DNA from: DASPJL01 sp035628645
GTDB lineage: Bacteria; Bacteroidota; Bacteroidia; Cytophagales; Cyclobacteriaceae
Length of the DNA stretch: 44,510 nt
NCBI GenBank assembly: GCA_035628645.1
Contig: DASPJL010000158.1
Location: 1-44,510 of the forward strand
Direction of reading: 5' to 3'
The stretch's first letter is position 1. Each line of letters opens with the position of its first letter. This document shows positions 35,600 through 44,168 of the stretch, piece after piece. The translations under genes were made by a program, and so were the position numbers. The notes under the pieces were generated by a model that saw only the letters and a list, made by a program, of their open reading frames with translations, made no database searches and had not been told where the DNA came from.

Positions 35600-36301
35600 T
35601 TATCTTTCTGCCAGCCAATTTTCCGCAAAATATCTGTCCATAAAGGTTCTTACTCTTATTGAATTCACTGAAAATGATCCCCGGTTATGAACAATTGTGG
35701 TGCAATTAGGGGGTAAAAGATCGGCTACCTTAAAAAGGCCCATATTCATTAAAATTCCGCGAGCTGGAACAAATGGCGCTTCCAACACCCCTTCTTCATT
35801 CGGTAACAGATCTGTAAGGTCGTTGAGTAATCCAAACCTTTCATGTATCAGATTGCCCACTTTTATTAGCTGCGACTTTAATTCAGGAATATCATCCATA
35901 CTATCCCAATATTTCCGGGCCTTCAATTCAAGAATGTTCATTTCTTTATTTACAATTAAAGTATAGTAATCATTTTCTCCAATCAAAACCTCATTTCCCG
36001 CAGCATAAAATTCATGGGCAAAATCTTCATGGTAATTTTTCCTTTCCTCTAAAATTAACCGGTCACCATTTAAGCTTTTTATCTGATCCAATCTTATGGT
36101 TACATCTTCTAACACAGCATATTCTTCTCCATTTTCGGTATACAAGTCTTCTATTCTGCTGATTACGTTGTGTTCATTACCCTCTTCATCCAGATACACC
36201 AACTCACACCTTTGATCCAAAGTAGCAGCAGTTTCCAGTTTATCGTAAAATTCTCCGTTAATCGGCGTGTATTTTCGTTTTAATAAGTTCTGTGTATCCA
36301 T
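35600..36301 (-). CDS. hypothetical protein with STAS-like C-terminal half
   Basis: A 233-aa soluble protein with no firm family. Residues about 20-95 (CELVYLDEEGNEHNVISRI, EEYAVLEDVTIRLDQIKSL) are beta-rich and look like a small barrel. Residues about 105-233 follow a pattern I recall from Bacteroidota STAS-like proteins: YYTLIVNKEMNILELKARKYW, then IPELKSQLIKVGNLI, a strand with LNDLTDLLP, a long helix ending GLFKVADLLP, and a final FMDRYFAENWL resembling SREEAEAWL ends. It stands alone between truA (divergent) and the 35-aa gene. A signalling role near the partner-switch genes is possible but not shown. Confidence 0.55.
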   Translation of the reverse strand: MDTQNLLKRKYTPINGEFYDKLETAATLDQRCELVYLDEEGNEHNVISRIEDLYTENGEEYAVLEDVTIRLDQIKSLNGDRLILEERKNYHEDFAHEFYAAGNEVLIGENDYYTLIVNKEMNILELKARKYWDSMDDIPELKSQLIKVGNLIHERFGLLNDLTDLLPNEEGVLEAPFVPARGILMNMGLFKVADLLPPNCTTIVHNRGSFSVNSIRVRTFMDRYFAENWLAER

Positions 36302-36404
36302 AATGATATGCTTTTGGTTTCTTAGAACTTACGCTAAACACATTGGGCTGGTTTAAATCCCCTGGTGATTTGCAAGGAAAAATGAAACCTGCGTTCTATT
36401 AAAT

Positions 36405-36412
36405 TATATTTG
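36405..36412 (+). promoter_or_regulatory. -7 promoter element for truA
   Basis: TATATTTG followed by T matches TAnnTTTGY 21 nt before the truA GTG, implying a leader of about 14 nt. No TTTG lies at the canonical -33 spacing. It would also serve the ABC exporter gene, which begins 9 nt after truA. Confidence 0.45.
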
Positions 36413-36432
36413 TATCTTAACTAATTTTAGGG

Positions 36433-37179
36433 GTGCGTTACATTCTTGATATTTCCTATAAAGGCACTAATTATCATGGTTGGCAAATCCAGGCTAACGC
36501 ACACGCTGTGCAGGCAGAACTAAATCATGCACTTGAAAAAATTTTAAGAATAAAAACGGAAACACTGGGTAGTGGAAGAACGGATACTGGAGTACATGCA
36601 ATCCAACAAATCGTAGAATTTGACCATGAGTACGAGCTTGACATTAAGCAACTGAAATACAAACTCAACCTGGTGCTTCCAAAAGACATCGTGGTAAACA
36701 AGATAGCCAAAGTTCTTCCCAACTTCAGCGCACGATTTGATGCTGTTTTAAGAACTTACGAATATCGTATTACGAGAAAAAAAGAAGTTTTTGACTTCGA
36801 CCTGTGTTGGCATTTTACAGCCCCTTTGGATGTAAAAGCAATGAATGAGGCAGGAAAAATATTATTATCTCATAAAGATTTTAAATCATTCAGCAAATAC
36901 AAAACGGCCGTAGACCATTTTTTATGTGATATCAGCGTTGCAGAATGGACAAGCAAGGAAAATTTCCTGACTTTTACGATCACAGCAAACCGATTTTTAC
37001 GAGGTATGGTCAGGGCGATTGTAGGAACTTTATTAAATGTGGGGTTAAAAAGAATCACTTTAGAAGAGTTTGAAGAAATTATAAAAAACAGGGACAGAAA
37101 ATTCGCTGGAATGTCGGTTCCTGCAAAGGGATTGTTTCTCACTAAAGTGGAGTATCCAAAGGAATTGTTTATAGAGTAG
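36433..37179 (+). CDS. truA: tRNA pseudouridine(38-40) synthase
   Basis: A 248-aa TruA. The catalytic Asp51 lies in LGSGRTDTGVHA; KAL-like ARFDAVLRTYEYRI, HKDFKSFSK and NRFLRGMVRAIVGTLLNVG are further conserved blocks. TruA isomerises uridines 38-40 in the anticodon arm. The start is GTG, preceded by AGGGG; an upstream in-frame stop removes longer options. Length is standard. Confidence 0.96.
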   Translation: MRYILDISYKGTNYHGWQIQANAHAVQAELNHALEKILRIKTETLGSGRTDTGVHAIQQIVEFDHEYELDIKQLKYKLNLVLPKDIVVNKIAKVLPNFSARFDAVLRTYEYRITRKKEVFDFDLCWHFTAPLDVKAMNEAGKILLSHKDFKSFSKYKTAVDHFLCDISVAEWTSKENFLTFTITANRFLRGMVRAIVGTLLNVGLKRITLEEFEEIIKNRDRKFAGMSVPAKGLFLTKVEYPKELFIE

Positions 37180-37188
37180 AAAATCAGA

Positions 37189-38952
37189 ATGGCAGATAAA
37201 GAAAAACCATCAGGAAAGATATTTGATTCAAGGGTTTTACGAAGACTTTATGCTTATATAAAACCTTATGAGGGCAAATTTTACTACCTTATATTCTTAA
37301 CTGTTCTATTGGGCGTATTGGCTCCATTAAGACCAATTTTAATTCAGTATACTGTTGATAACGATATAAATGCAGGGGATTTACAAGGATTATTAAATAT
37401 GTTCATAATTCTGATCGTGCTGCTGATCATTCAATCTGCTGTGCAGTTTTCACATACCTACCAATCTGGCTGGTTGGGACAACAGGTAATAAAGGACATC
37501 AGAATAAAACTATACAATCATATCAGCAAACTACGGCTAAAGTATTTCGATAATACGCCTATTGGAAGGCTTGTTACCAGAAATATCTCTGACGTAGAGA
37601 CGCTTGCGGATGTATTCAGTGAAGGATTTGCGGGAATTGTTGCCGACTCCCTCCAATTAATTTTTATACTTGGTGTAATGCTTTTTATTGACTGGCGGTT
37701 AACACTAGTCAGTTTGTCTACTTTGCCCTTACTGCTGATAAGTACCTACATTTTTAAGGAAAAAATTAAGGTAAGCTTCAACCAGGTGAGAACAGCCGTT
37801 TCTAACCTAAATTCCTTTGTGCAGGAACATATCACGGGAATGAGCATTGTGCAGATCTTCAATACAGAAAAGCAAGAGATGGAAAAGTTCAGGCAGATAA
37901 ACCGCGAACACCGAAAAGCCAATGTGCGGTCCGTGTTTTATTATGCTGTCTATTTTCCAATTGCTGAAATTATCAGTGCCTCGGCCTTGGGTTTATTGGT
38001 TTGGTACGGAGCAAGAGGAGTCCTTATGGAACGTGTTACCCTGGGAATTTTGATTGAATTTATCATGTACATTCAGATGTTTTTCAGGCCCATCCGGCAA
38101 ATAGCTGACCGGTTCAATACGTTACAGTTGGGAATTGTGAGCTCTGAAAGAATTTTTAATGTCTTTGATACCAATGAGATCATTCCAAATACAGGATTGG
38201 TAAAAAAGGAACATCTTAATGGGGACGTTGCTTTTAAAAATGTATGGTTTTCCTATAATCCTGATCAACCTGTTTTAAAAGATATTTCTTTTGAGGTAAA
38301 ATCAGGAAAAACGTTGGCTTTGGTCGGGGCCACCGGAGCAGGAAAATCTTCTGTAATAAACCTTCTTTCCCGGTTTTATGATATAGACAAAGGATTAATA
38401 ACCATAGATGGCGTAGACATAAAGCAATACGAACTGGATTTCCTAAGATCAAATATTGCTGTGGTGCTTCAGGATGTGTTTTTATTTTCCAACACCATTT
38501 ATGAAAACATCACATTGGGAAATCCTGAAATTACCAGGGAAAAAGTTATAGAGGCAGCAGAATTGGTTGGAGCAAAGAAGTTTATTGATCGCTTACCGGG
38601 AGGATTTGATTTTAATGTGATGGAAAGAGGCGCCACTTTATCTGTAGGACAGCGGCAACTAATTTCCTTTGTAAGGGCGTTGGTTTATGATCCTAAAATC
38701 ATCGTCCTGGATGAAGCCACTTCCTCTGTTGATTCAGAAGCAGAAGAACTAATCCAGGAAGCCATTGAAAAACTAATGAAAGGAAGAACATCAGTGGTGA
38801 TCGCCCATAGGTTGTCCACCATTCAAAAGGCAGACAAGATTCTAGTTTTGGAAAAAGGAGAAATAAAGGAAGAAGGAAAGCATGAGGACTTGTTGGAGCT
38901 GAACGGTTATTATGCTCAGCTCTATAAAATGCAGTATAAATTGGTGGTATAG
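37189..38952 (+). CDS. MsbA-like ABC exporter (fused permease and ATPase)
   Basis: A 587-aa type IV ABC half-transporter. Six hydrophobic helices span about 30-320, and the nucleotide-binding domain about 340-587 has Walker A GATGAGKSS (379-387), signature LSVGQ (484-488), Walker B IIVLDEA with Asp508-Glu509 and the H-loop VIAHRLST. It should work as a homodimer or heterodimer exporting lipids or drugs; MsbA-like proteins in Bacteroidota are multiple, so lipid A transport is only one option. It is 9 nt after truA, and its stop faces that of the epimerase-like gene with a 1-nt gap. Confidence 0.92.
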   Translation: MADKEKPSGKIFDSRVLRRLYAYIKPYEGKFYYLIFLTVLLGVLAPLRPILIQYTVDNDINAGDLQGLLNMFIILIVLLIIQSAVQFSHTYQSGWLGQQVIKDIRIKLYNHISKLRLKYFDNTPIGRLVTRNISDVETLADVFSEGFAGIVADSLQLIFILGVMLFIDWRLTLVSLSTLPLLLISTYIFKEKIKVSFNQVRTAVSNLNSFVQEHITGMSIVQIFNTEKQEMEKFRQINREHRKANVRSVFYYAVYFPIAEIISASALGLLVWYGARGVLMERVTLGILIEFIMYIQMFFRPIRQIADRFNTLQLGIVSSERIFNVFDTNEIIPNTGLVKKEHLNGDVAFKNVWFSYNPDQPVLKDISFEVKSGKTLALVGATGAGKSSVINLLSRFYDIDKGLITIDGVDIKQYELDFLRSNIAVVLQDVFLFSNTIYENITLGNPEITREKVIEAAELVGAKKFIDRLPGGFDFNVMERGATLSVGQRQLISFVRALVYDPKIIVLDEATSSVDSEAEELIQEAIEKLMKGRTSVVIAHRLSTIQKADKILVLEKGEIKEEGKHEDLLELNGYYAQLYKMQYKLVV

Positions 38953-38953
38953 C

Positions 38954-39826
38954 TTATTTAACTTTGATATTATAATCGCAGGTAAAGCTTTCCCCTGGTT
39001 CCAATAATTGAATGCCTTCTTTTTTAAGAATATTTCCATCTGCATCTATACTGTCGGCAACTCCATACCATGGTTCAATACAAATAAAGGAATACGTCCC
39101 AGGTTTAGTCCATATTCCTAAATAAGGGAAATTAGGAAAATCAACTTCAACAGAATGAGGGTTCTTAGTGGATTTTATAGTAAGGCTGGTAGAACTTAAA
39201 TTTTTAAAAACAAGTGCATCATTGTCGAACAAATGCTTTGTCAGTTGGATCTTTTTTACCTGATCTCCCAAATCTTCAGTTTTTCCGCTTACCAGCCCTT
39301 CTTTGATTCCATGATTTACCAGCTTCTGAGGTTTTTCAAACTCTAAATAATAATCTTCATAGTTTTCATTTGGAAGAAGGGGGCAATTAAAACCCGGATG
39401 AGCGCCAATACTAAATGGCATTTCATTCTGACCGAGATTTTCAACTTTATTTGAAATAATTACTGAATTTCCCTCCAGCTTATAAATCACCTGAAGTTTA
39501 AACTTGAAAGGATAATTCTTTAAGCTGGTTTCATTCGATTCCAATTCAAATAACGCATAAGAATGATCTTTTTCCTTAAGCTCAAATTCCATGTCACGGG
39601 CAAAACCATGTTGGGGAAGTGTATATTCCTTATTATTTGAAATGTATTTTTGATCCTTAAGTTTTCCGACAATTGGAAATAAAATTGGTGCATGTCTTCC
39701 CCAAATCTTTTCATCAGCTTGCCACAAATATTCAAGGCTGGTATCTTTTCTTTGAATACTGGATAATTCAGCGCCTAAGTGTTTTACCTTAATACTTATT
39801 TCAGAATTTTCTAATTCTATCATCAT
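38954..39826 (-). CDS. aldose 1-epimerase family protein (GalM-like)
   Basis: A 290-aa mutarotase-fold protein. Catalytic residues of the family are visible: His73 in PQHGFARD, His143 in GAHPGFNCP and the base Glu251 in CIEPWYG. Sequence style (LEYLWQADEKIWGRHAPILFP near the start) matches the LacX-like subgroup of aldose 1-epimerases. It would interconvert anomers of a free hexose or hexose-phosphate, but substrate cannot be read. Two ATG codons are adjacent at the start. It is a single-gene unit convergent with the ABC exporter. Confidence 0.85.
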   Translation of the reverse strand: MMIELENSEISIKVKHLGAELSSIQRKDTSLEYLWQADEKIWGRHAPILFPIVGKLKDQKYISNNKEYTLPQHGFARDMEFELKEKDHSYALFELESNETSLKNYPFKFKLQVIYKLEGNSVIISNKVENLGQNEMPFSIGAHPGFNCPLLPNENYEDYYLEFEKPQKLVNHGIKEGLVSGKTEDLGDQVKKIQLTKHLFDNDALVFKNLSSTSLTIKSTKNPHSVEVDFPNFPYLGIWTKPGTYSFICIEPWYGVADSIDADGNILKKEGIQLLEPGESFTCDYNIKVK

Positions 39827-39840
39827 CGGAAATTTTTCTG

Positions 39841-39848
39841 CAAATGTA
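39841..39848 (-). promoter_or_regulatory. -7 promoter element for the GalM-like gene
   Basis: On the - strand TACATTTG followed by C matches TAnnTTTGY, 15 nt before the ATG. The implied leader is short, about 8 nt. No clear -33 box. Confidence 0.4.
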
Positions 39849-39944
39849 AATTATTCCTCCTACTCACTAAAAATAAATCAGGATGGGAATATTAATAGAT
39901 TTTTCTTTTCTTTTGTAGAACATTTAGAATTACCCTAAATCCTG

Positions 39945-41246
39945 ATGGAAGAAGCCTTCTTACATTTTATGTGGAAATTTCAATCCTTTAACAAAAAAGG
40001 TTTAAAAACGTCCAGTGGGGAAATCGTAGAAATCATAAAACCTGGGATTCATAATTCAGATGCAGGACCTGACTTTTTAAATGCACAGGTGATTATAGAT
40101 GGAATCGAATGGTTTGGACATGTGGAAATTCACATCAAATCTTCAGATTGGTACAAACATAAACATGAGCTGGATCCGGGCTATGACAATGTTATTCTTC
40201 ATGTGGTTTTTGAAAATGATCAGAAAATTTTAAGGAAAGATATAACAGAACTTCCTTGCTTGGCCCTTTCCGACAGACTTGATTTTGCCCTTTATGGAAA
40301 TTACAAGGACCTTATTTCTTCGATATCCGCTGTTCCCTGTTCTTATAAACTTCAGGATACTTCTTCGGAAATTAAATATTCTATGCTTGACAAAGCGCTG
40401 TTTCAGCGACTGGAAAACAAGGGCACCCTCGTTTTAAAACTTTTAAAGGAGAACAACTACGACTGGGAAGAAACAGCCTATCAATATTTAGGAAAGAACT
40501 TCGGCTTTAAGATCAATAGTGAGGCTTTTCATGATTTAACAAAAATCCTTCCCTATAAAATAATCAAAAAACACGCGGATAATCTTTTGCAGATTGAAGC
40601 ACTGCTTTTTGGCATTGCTAACCTGATTCCTGAAAAACCGGTGGATGACTATTCGAGATTGCTTAAAAGAGAGTATAATTTTTTAGGCCATAAATACAGT
40701 TTGACAGGAAAAGAACTGAACAAAGGCGTTTGGAAATTTTTACGGCTGAGGCCGGCGAATTTTCCCACAATTCGGCTTTCTCAATTTGCAGCTGTGCTAT
40801 CTTCAGTAAAAAACCTGTTTTCCGCCTTGATTGAAACGAAAGACATCAAAGCGGTAGAAGCGATTTTTTCCGCCGTTCCTTCTGATTATTGGAAAAACCA
40901 TTATCATTTCAACAAAGAATCTTCTTTTATAAACAATGGGATAGGTGTGAATTCTATAGAAAATATCGTGATCAATACTATTTGCCCTTTGCTTGCTGCC
41001 TACCGGATTGAAAAAGATGATCTGCAATGGATTGATAAATCGGTGAGCTTATTGGAAAGTATAAAAGCAGAAAACAATCGTATTACAAAGTTGTTCGGGA
41101 AAAAGATTTTTTCCATCAAAAGCGCTTTTGATTCCCAGGCCTTGATAGAATTACACAACAACTTTTGTTCACAACGTAAGTGCCTAGAGTGTTCAATTGG
41201 GACTTCTATTGTCAGAAACACTGCCAAATCCTTAATAAATCACTAA
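39945..41246 (+). CDS. DUF2851 family protein
   Basis: A 433-aa soluble protein of the uncharacterised DUF2851 family, found widely in Bacteroidota. Its hallmark block spans about 34-90: GIHNSDAGPDFLNAQV, GHVEIHIKSSDWYKHKH, YDNVILHVVFE, with Asp39, Asp43, Glu61, His63 and Asp68. The C-terminus has three cysteines (Cys408, Cys413, Cys416) in FCSQRKCLECSIG, a possible metal site. The acidic/His cluster around a beta hairpin is reminiscent of nuclease cores, but this is only inference. The 3' end overlaps a possible earlier start of the membrane protein that follows. Confidence 0.85.
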   Translation: MEEAFLHFMWKFQSFNKKGLKTSSGEIVEIIKPGIHNSDAGPDFLNAQVIIDGIEWFGHVEIHIKSSDWYKHKHELDPGYDNVILHVVFENDQKILRKDITELPCLALSDRLDFALYGNYKDLISSISAVPCSYKLQDTSSEIKYSMLDKALFQRLENKGTLVLKLLKENNYDWEETAYQYLGKNFGFKINSEAFHDLTKILPYKIIKKHADNLLQIEALLFGIANLIPEKPVDDYSRLLKREYNFLGHKYSLTGKELNKGVWKFLRLRPANFPTIRLSQFAAVLSSVKNLFSALIETKDIKAVEAIFSAVPSDYWKNHYHFNKESSFINNGIGVNSIENIVINTICPLLAAYRIEKDDLQWIDKSVSLLESIKAENNRITKLFGKKIFSIKSAFDSQALIELHNNFCSQRKCLECSIGTSIVRNTAKSLINH

Positions 41247-41257
41247 AAGACGTATTT

Positions 41258-42520
41258 GTGGGGGAATTTATAATCAACGCTGTCAATATCATTTTTTTAG
41301 TAATTCTCTCCTTTGCTTTTTTTAAGTTTATTCCAACCAATATTAAAAATTTTTATTGGCCCGGATTGCTAGCAAAATATTCCTGCGGGATTCTCTATGG
41401 CTTATTATACCTGCATTATTATGATGGAGGAGATACCTTTAGTTATTTTAACCAAGGCGTCTTGATAGCTGATATCGGGAGAAATGATGTTGAGGCTTAT
41501 TTAAGATTTCTATTTTTCAATGAAAACGAAAAAGCCTATGACTTAGCCTTCAGTTCCATTTATCATTCCCGTTCCTTTTGGATGATAAAAGCCCTATCTC
41601 CGTTTTTAATTCTAACGGCTGATAATTATTGGATTACTGCCTGTTATTTTTCGTTGTTCGGATATCTGGGAATATTTTATTTAGTTTCTACTTTAATAAA
41701 AATTTACCCTGCCCGCAGGTTTGACGTTTTAATATGTTTCTTTCTATTTCCTTCTTTTGTTTTTTGGAGCTCAGGATTTACAAAGGAAAGCCTGGCGATA
41801 GGTAGTTTATTTTATTTGATTGGATTTAGCATAAAAATGCTCCTTAGAATAAAAATCAGCAAAGCAGAATTTATCTTACTTCCAATACTTTTATTTATCG
41901 AATGGAGAGTCAGGGTATTCTACCTGTCAGTGTTTTTATTGACAATTGGTATTTACCTACTTTTTAACTTTTTATCCCGAAAATTTAAACTTAGCCTGGC
42001 ACAGAAACTAGTAATCTTAGGAAGTTCAGGTTTCATTTTTATTTTGGCCATTTCTCAAATGGATTATTCATTAAATTTTTCCAATTTCCTTGAAGTATTG
42101 ACTTATGCCTATTATGATGATTATAATAAAAATCCTTCAAATGCTATTAGGTACTATAATCTTGAGCCCAGTATTTTCAGTTTAATTATAAATGCTCCTT
42201 ATGCTTTGATTTCTGGATTGTTCAGGCCATTCATTTTTGATGCTCAAACCTGGCCCATGATTTTGGTAGGTATTGAAAATTTAATTCTGCTGGTTTTGTT
42301 TATTTTCAACATCAAATCTTTTAAAAAGAATTATACCTCGCTGGAATGGACGTTATGGATTTACACTTTTTTACTGGCGCTGTTTTTAGCTTTGTCTTCA
42401 CCTAATTTTGGGACCTTAACAAGGTATAAGGTTGCTTTTTTGCCTATTTTTTTATTTTTGGTATTAAAAGAAAATCCAATATTGAATAAGGTGGGAAAAG
42501 GACGGATAGAAGGAGTGTAA
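41258..42520 (+). CDS. polytopic membrane protein, GT-C-like, unknown function
   Basis: A 420-aa protein with about ten hydrophobic segments when started at the GTG 12 nt after the DUF2851 stop. A GTG at 41180 would extend it by 26 residues but in DNA that encodes the conserved DUF2851 C-terminus, so the later start is preferred. The first loop has YYDGGDTFSYFNQG (an acidic motif), and FPSFVFWSSGFTKESLAIGSL is a phrase seen in membrane glycosyltransferases and EpsG-like proteins of Bacteroidota. It may act on polyprenyl-linked sugars, though no other glycan gene is adjacent. Function is uncertain. Confidence 0.6.
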   Translation: MGEFIINAVNIIFLVILSFAFFKFIPTNIKNFYWPGLLAKYSCGILYGLLYLHYYDGGDTFSYFNQGVLIADIGRNDVEAYLRFLFFNENEKAYDLAFSSIYHSRSFWMIKALSPFLILTADNYWITACYFSLFGYLGIFYLVSTLIKIYPARRFDVLICFFLFPSFVFWSSGFTKESLAIGSLFYLIGFSIKMLLRIKISKAEFILLPILLFIEWRVRVFYLSVFLLTIGIYLLFNFLSRKFKLSLAQKLVILGSSGFIFILAISQMDYSLNFSNFLEVLTYAYYDDYNKNPSNAIRYYNLEPSIFSLIINAPYALISGLFRPFIFDAQTWPMILVGIENLILLVLFIFNIKSFKKNYTSLEWTLWIYTFLLALFLALSSPNFGTLTRYKVAFLPIFLFLVLKENPILNKVGKGRIEGV

Positions 42521-42522
42521 TG

Positions 42523-42586
42523 AACTTTCCAAAAGTTTAAAAAGATCTATACTAGAAAGCTATTCTATGCTAACTTTTGGAAAGTT
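42523..42586. repeat. perfect 15-bp inverted repeat in a convergent gap
   Basis: AACTTTCCAAAAGTT at 42523-42537 is exactly repeated inverted as AACTTTTGGAAAGTT at 42572-42586, 34 nt apart. Inside is a smaller hairpin, TAGAA-loop-TTCTA. It begins just after the membrane-protein stop and ends 42 nt before that of lysA, so it could act as a two-way transcription barrier, though it lacks the GC-rich stem and U-run of a standard terminator. Confidence 0.6.
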
Positions 42587-42628
42587 TCTGACTTCGGAGA
42601 TTGTAAAAACCCTCCAAGGATTCTTATT

Positions 42629-43873
42629 CTAAATTTCTACATCCACAATGGTTCTCATCAGATCTTCTACGGTTTCTCTTCTTCTGATAAGTCTTGCTTC
42701 TTTGTTATATATCAAAACCTCGGCGGGTTTAAGTCTGCAATTATAATTAGAACTCATGCTGAAACCATAAGCGCCGGCATTTTTTAAGATAAGAAGATCG
42801 CCTGGCCTTACCTCGTTCAATAACCTGTCTGATCCGAAAGTATCGGTTTCGCAAATGTAGCCGACCACATTATAATGTTTTTCCTTTCCTTCAGGGTTGG
42901 AAATATTTACAATTTCATGGTAAGCATCATACATCATTGGTCTGATCAGATGATTCATTCCCGAATCCACACCAACTATTTCTATGGTTTCAGCCTTTTT
43001 TATAACATTTGCTTTCACCAGAAGAAAGCCTGCTTCGCTTACCAAAAATTTTCCCGGTTCAAACCAAAGTTGAAGTTGTTTTCCATATTCCCGACAGAAC
43101 TGCTGAAACTCAACACTTAGCTTTTCTCCCATTTTTGCCACGTCCAGCACTTCATCCTCTTTTTTATAGGCTACTTTAAAACCGCTTCCAAGATCAATAA
43201 ATTCAAGCTTTTTGAAATTCTTAGCGACCTCAAAAACCACTTTCGCTCCTTTTACAAAAACATCTGCGTCTTTAATGTCCGAACCAGTATGAATATGAAT
43301 CCCGTTGACATGAACATCATATTTTTCAACAATATCCAGAATTTCATTTAATCTGGTATAAGAAATACCAAATTTAGAATTTCCATAGCCTGTGGAAATT
43401 TTAAGATTTCCTCCGGCCATAATATGTGGGTTGAACCTTATACAGCAAGGAACAGAGCCTTTATACTTCTCGCCAAATTTTTCCAGGATTTGAAGATTGT
43501 CGATGTTAATCCTTAAGCCCAGCTCGACTGCTCGTTCAATTTCTTCAAAGCCAACGGAATTAGGAGTAAATAAAATCTCATTTGATTTATATCCGGCTTT
43601 GAACCCAAACTCGGCTTCCTGCAATGAAACCACATCAATCTCCACCCCAAGCTTTTTCATCAACTTTAAAATGGCAACATTGGTTAGCGCCTTCGAAGCA
43701 TATTTGATCTTCAGGTCTACGTTTTTAAAGGCTGACCTTAATTTATCTACCTGTTGGGCTATTTTTTCTCCATCATATACATATAAAGGAGTGCAATATT
43801 CTTTTGCAAGGCTTGTTAAAGAAATTCCTTGTATCTGGAATTGATTATTCACTTGTTGAGTCATTGTGTTCAT
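42629..43873 (-). CDS. lysA: diaminopimelate decarboxylase
   Basis: A 414-aa fold type III PLP enzyme. The PLP lysine is Lys61 in IKYASKALTN; HTGSDI, the EPGK phosphate/substrate block, the active-site CETDTFGSD and the late AYGFSMSSNYN are all present. It makes lysine from meso-diaminopimelate, balancing peptidoglycan and lysine needs. Start is set at the ATG 43873 (another ATG lies at 43864). A TTG upstream at 43885 overlaps a -7 promoter box and is therefore unlikely. Its 5' end overlaps the acylphosphatase 3' end. Confidence 0.94.
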   Translation of the reverse strand: MNTMTQQVNNQFQIQGISLTSLAKEYCTPLYVYDGEKIAQQVDKLRSAFKNVDLKIKYASKALTNVAILKLMKKLGVEIDVVSLQEAEFGFKAGYKSNEILFTPNSVGFEEIERAVELGLRINIDNLQILEKFGEKYKGSVPCCIRFNPHIMAGGNLKISTGYGNSKFGISYTRLNEILDIVEKYDVHVNGIHIHTGSDIKDADVFVKGAKVVFEVAKNFKKLEFIDLGSGFKVAYKKEDEVLDVAKMGEKLSVEFQQFCREYGKQLQLWFEPGKFLVSEAGFLLVKANVIKKAETIEIVGVDSGMNHLIRPMMYDAYHEIVNISNPEGKEKHYNVVGYICETDTFGSDRLLNEVRPGDLLILKNAGAYGFSMSSNYNCRLKPAEVLIYNKEARLIRRRETVEDLMRTIVDVEI

Positions 43874-44168
43874 AAAAGTTTGCAAAGATAACAGAAAGAA
43901 AGAATGTTGGTAGAGACAGATAATTTTTCAATTTTCCCTCATTTACCTCAATCTTCTCAACTCTTGCCTGAGATGGTCCCTGTTTACACCACGCTAAAAA
44001 GTTGCTCAATTTTTCTTCATCTCCTTCTGCTTCTATGTACACATCGCCATTTGGTAAATTTTTCACCTTTCCTTTCACTCGCAGTTCATTGGCTTTTTTT
44101 TCCGTACTTGCTCTGTAAAAAACACCCTGAACTTTGCCTTTTACTGTGATATTAAAATGCTTTTTCAT
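43845..44168 (-). CDS. acyP: acylphosphatase with C-terminal extension
   Basis: A 107-aa acylphosphatase. The active-site loop GKVQGVFYRAS supplies Arg19, and Asn37 lies in VKNLPNGDVYIEAEG, the two catalytic residues. Typical members are about 90 residues and stop shortly after the strand equivalent to KLKNYLS. Here the frame runs on for about 20 residues, through the lysA promoter box and into the lysA start, suggesting a lost stop codon. Its start overlaps the upstream macrodomain gene by 17 nt. It hydrolyses carboxyl-phosphate bonds in the cytoplasm. Confidence 0.9.
   Translation of the reverse strand: MKKHFNITVKGKVQGVFYRASTEKKANELRVKGKVKNLPNGDVYIEAEGDEEKLSNFLAWCKQGPSQARVEKIEVNEGKLKNYLSLPTFFLSVIFANFYEHNDSTSE
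43883..43890 (-). promoter_or_regulatory. -7 promoter element for lysA inside acyP
   Basis: On the - strand TATCTTTG followed by C matches TAnnTTTGY, 10 nt before the chosen lysA ATG (19 nt before the second ATG). It lies within the acylphosphatase C-terminal extension. No -33 TTTG is seen. Confidence 0.4.

Noticed and set aside
43497..43844. 115-codon + strand ORF within lysA
   Set aside because: Antisense to the conserved PLP domain of lysA; no independent evidence.
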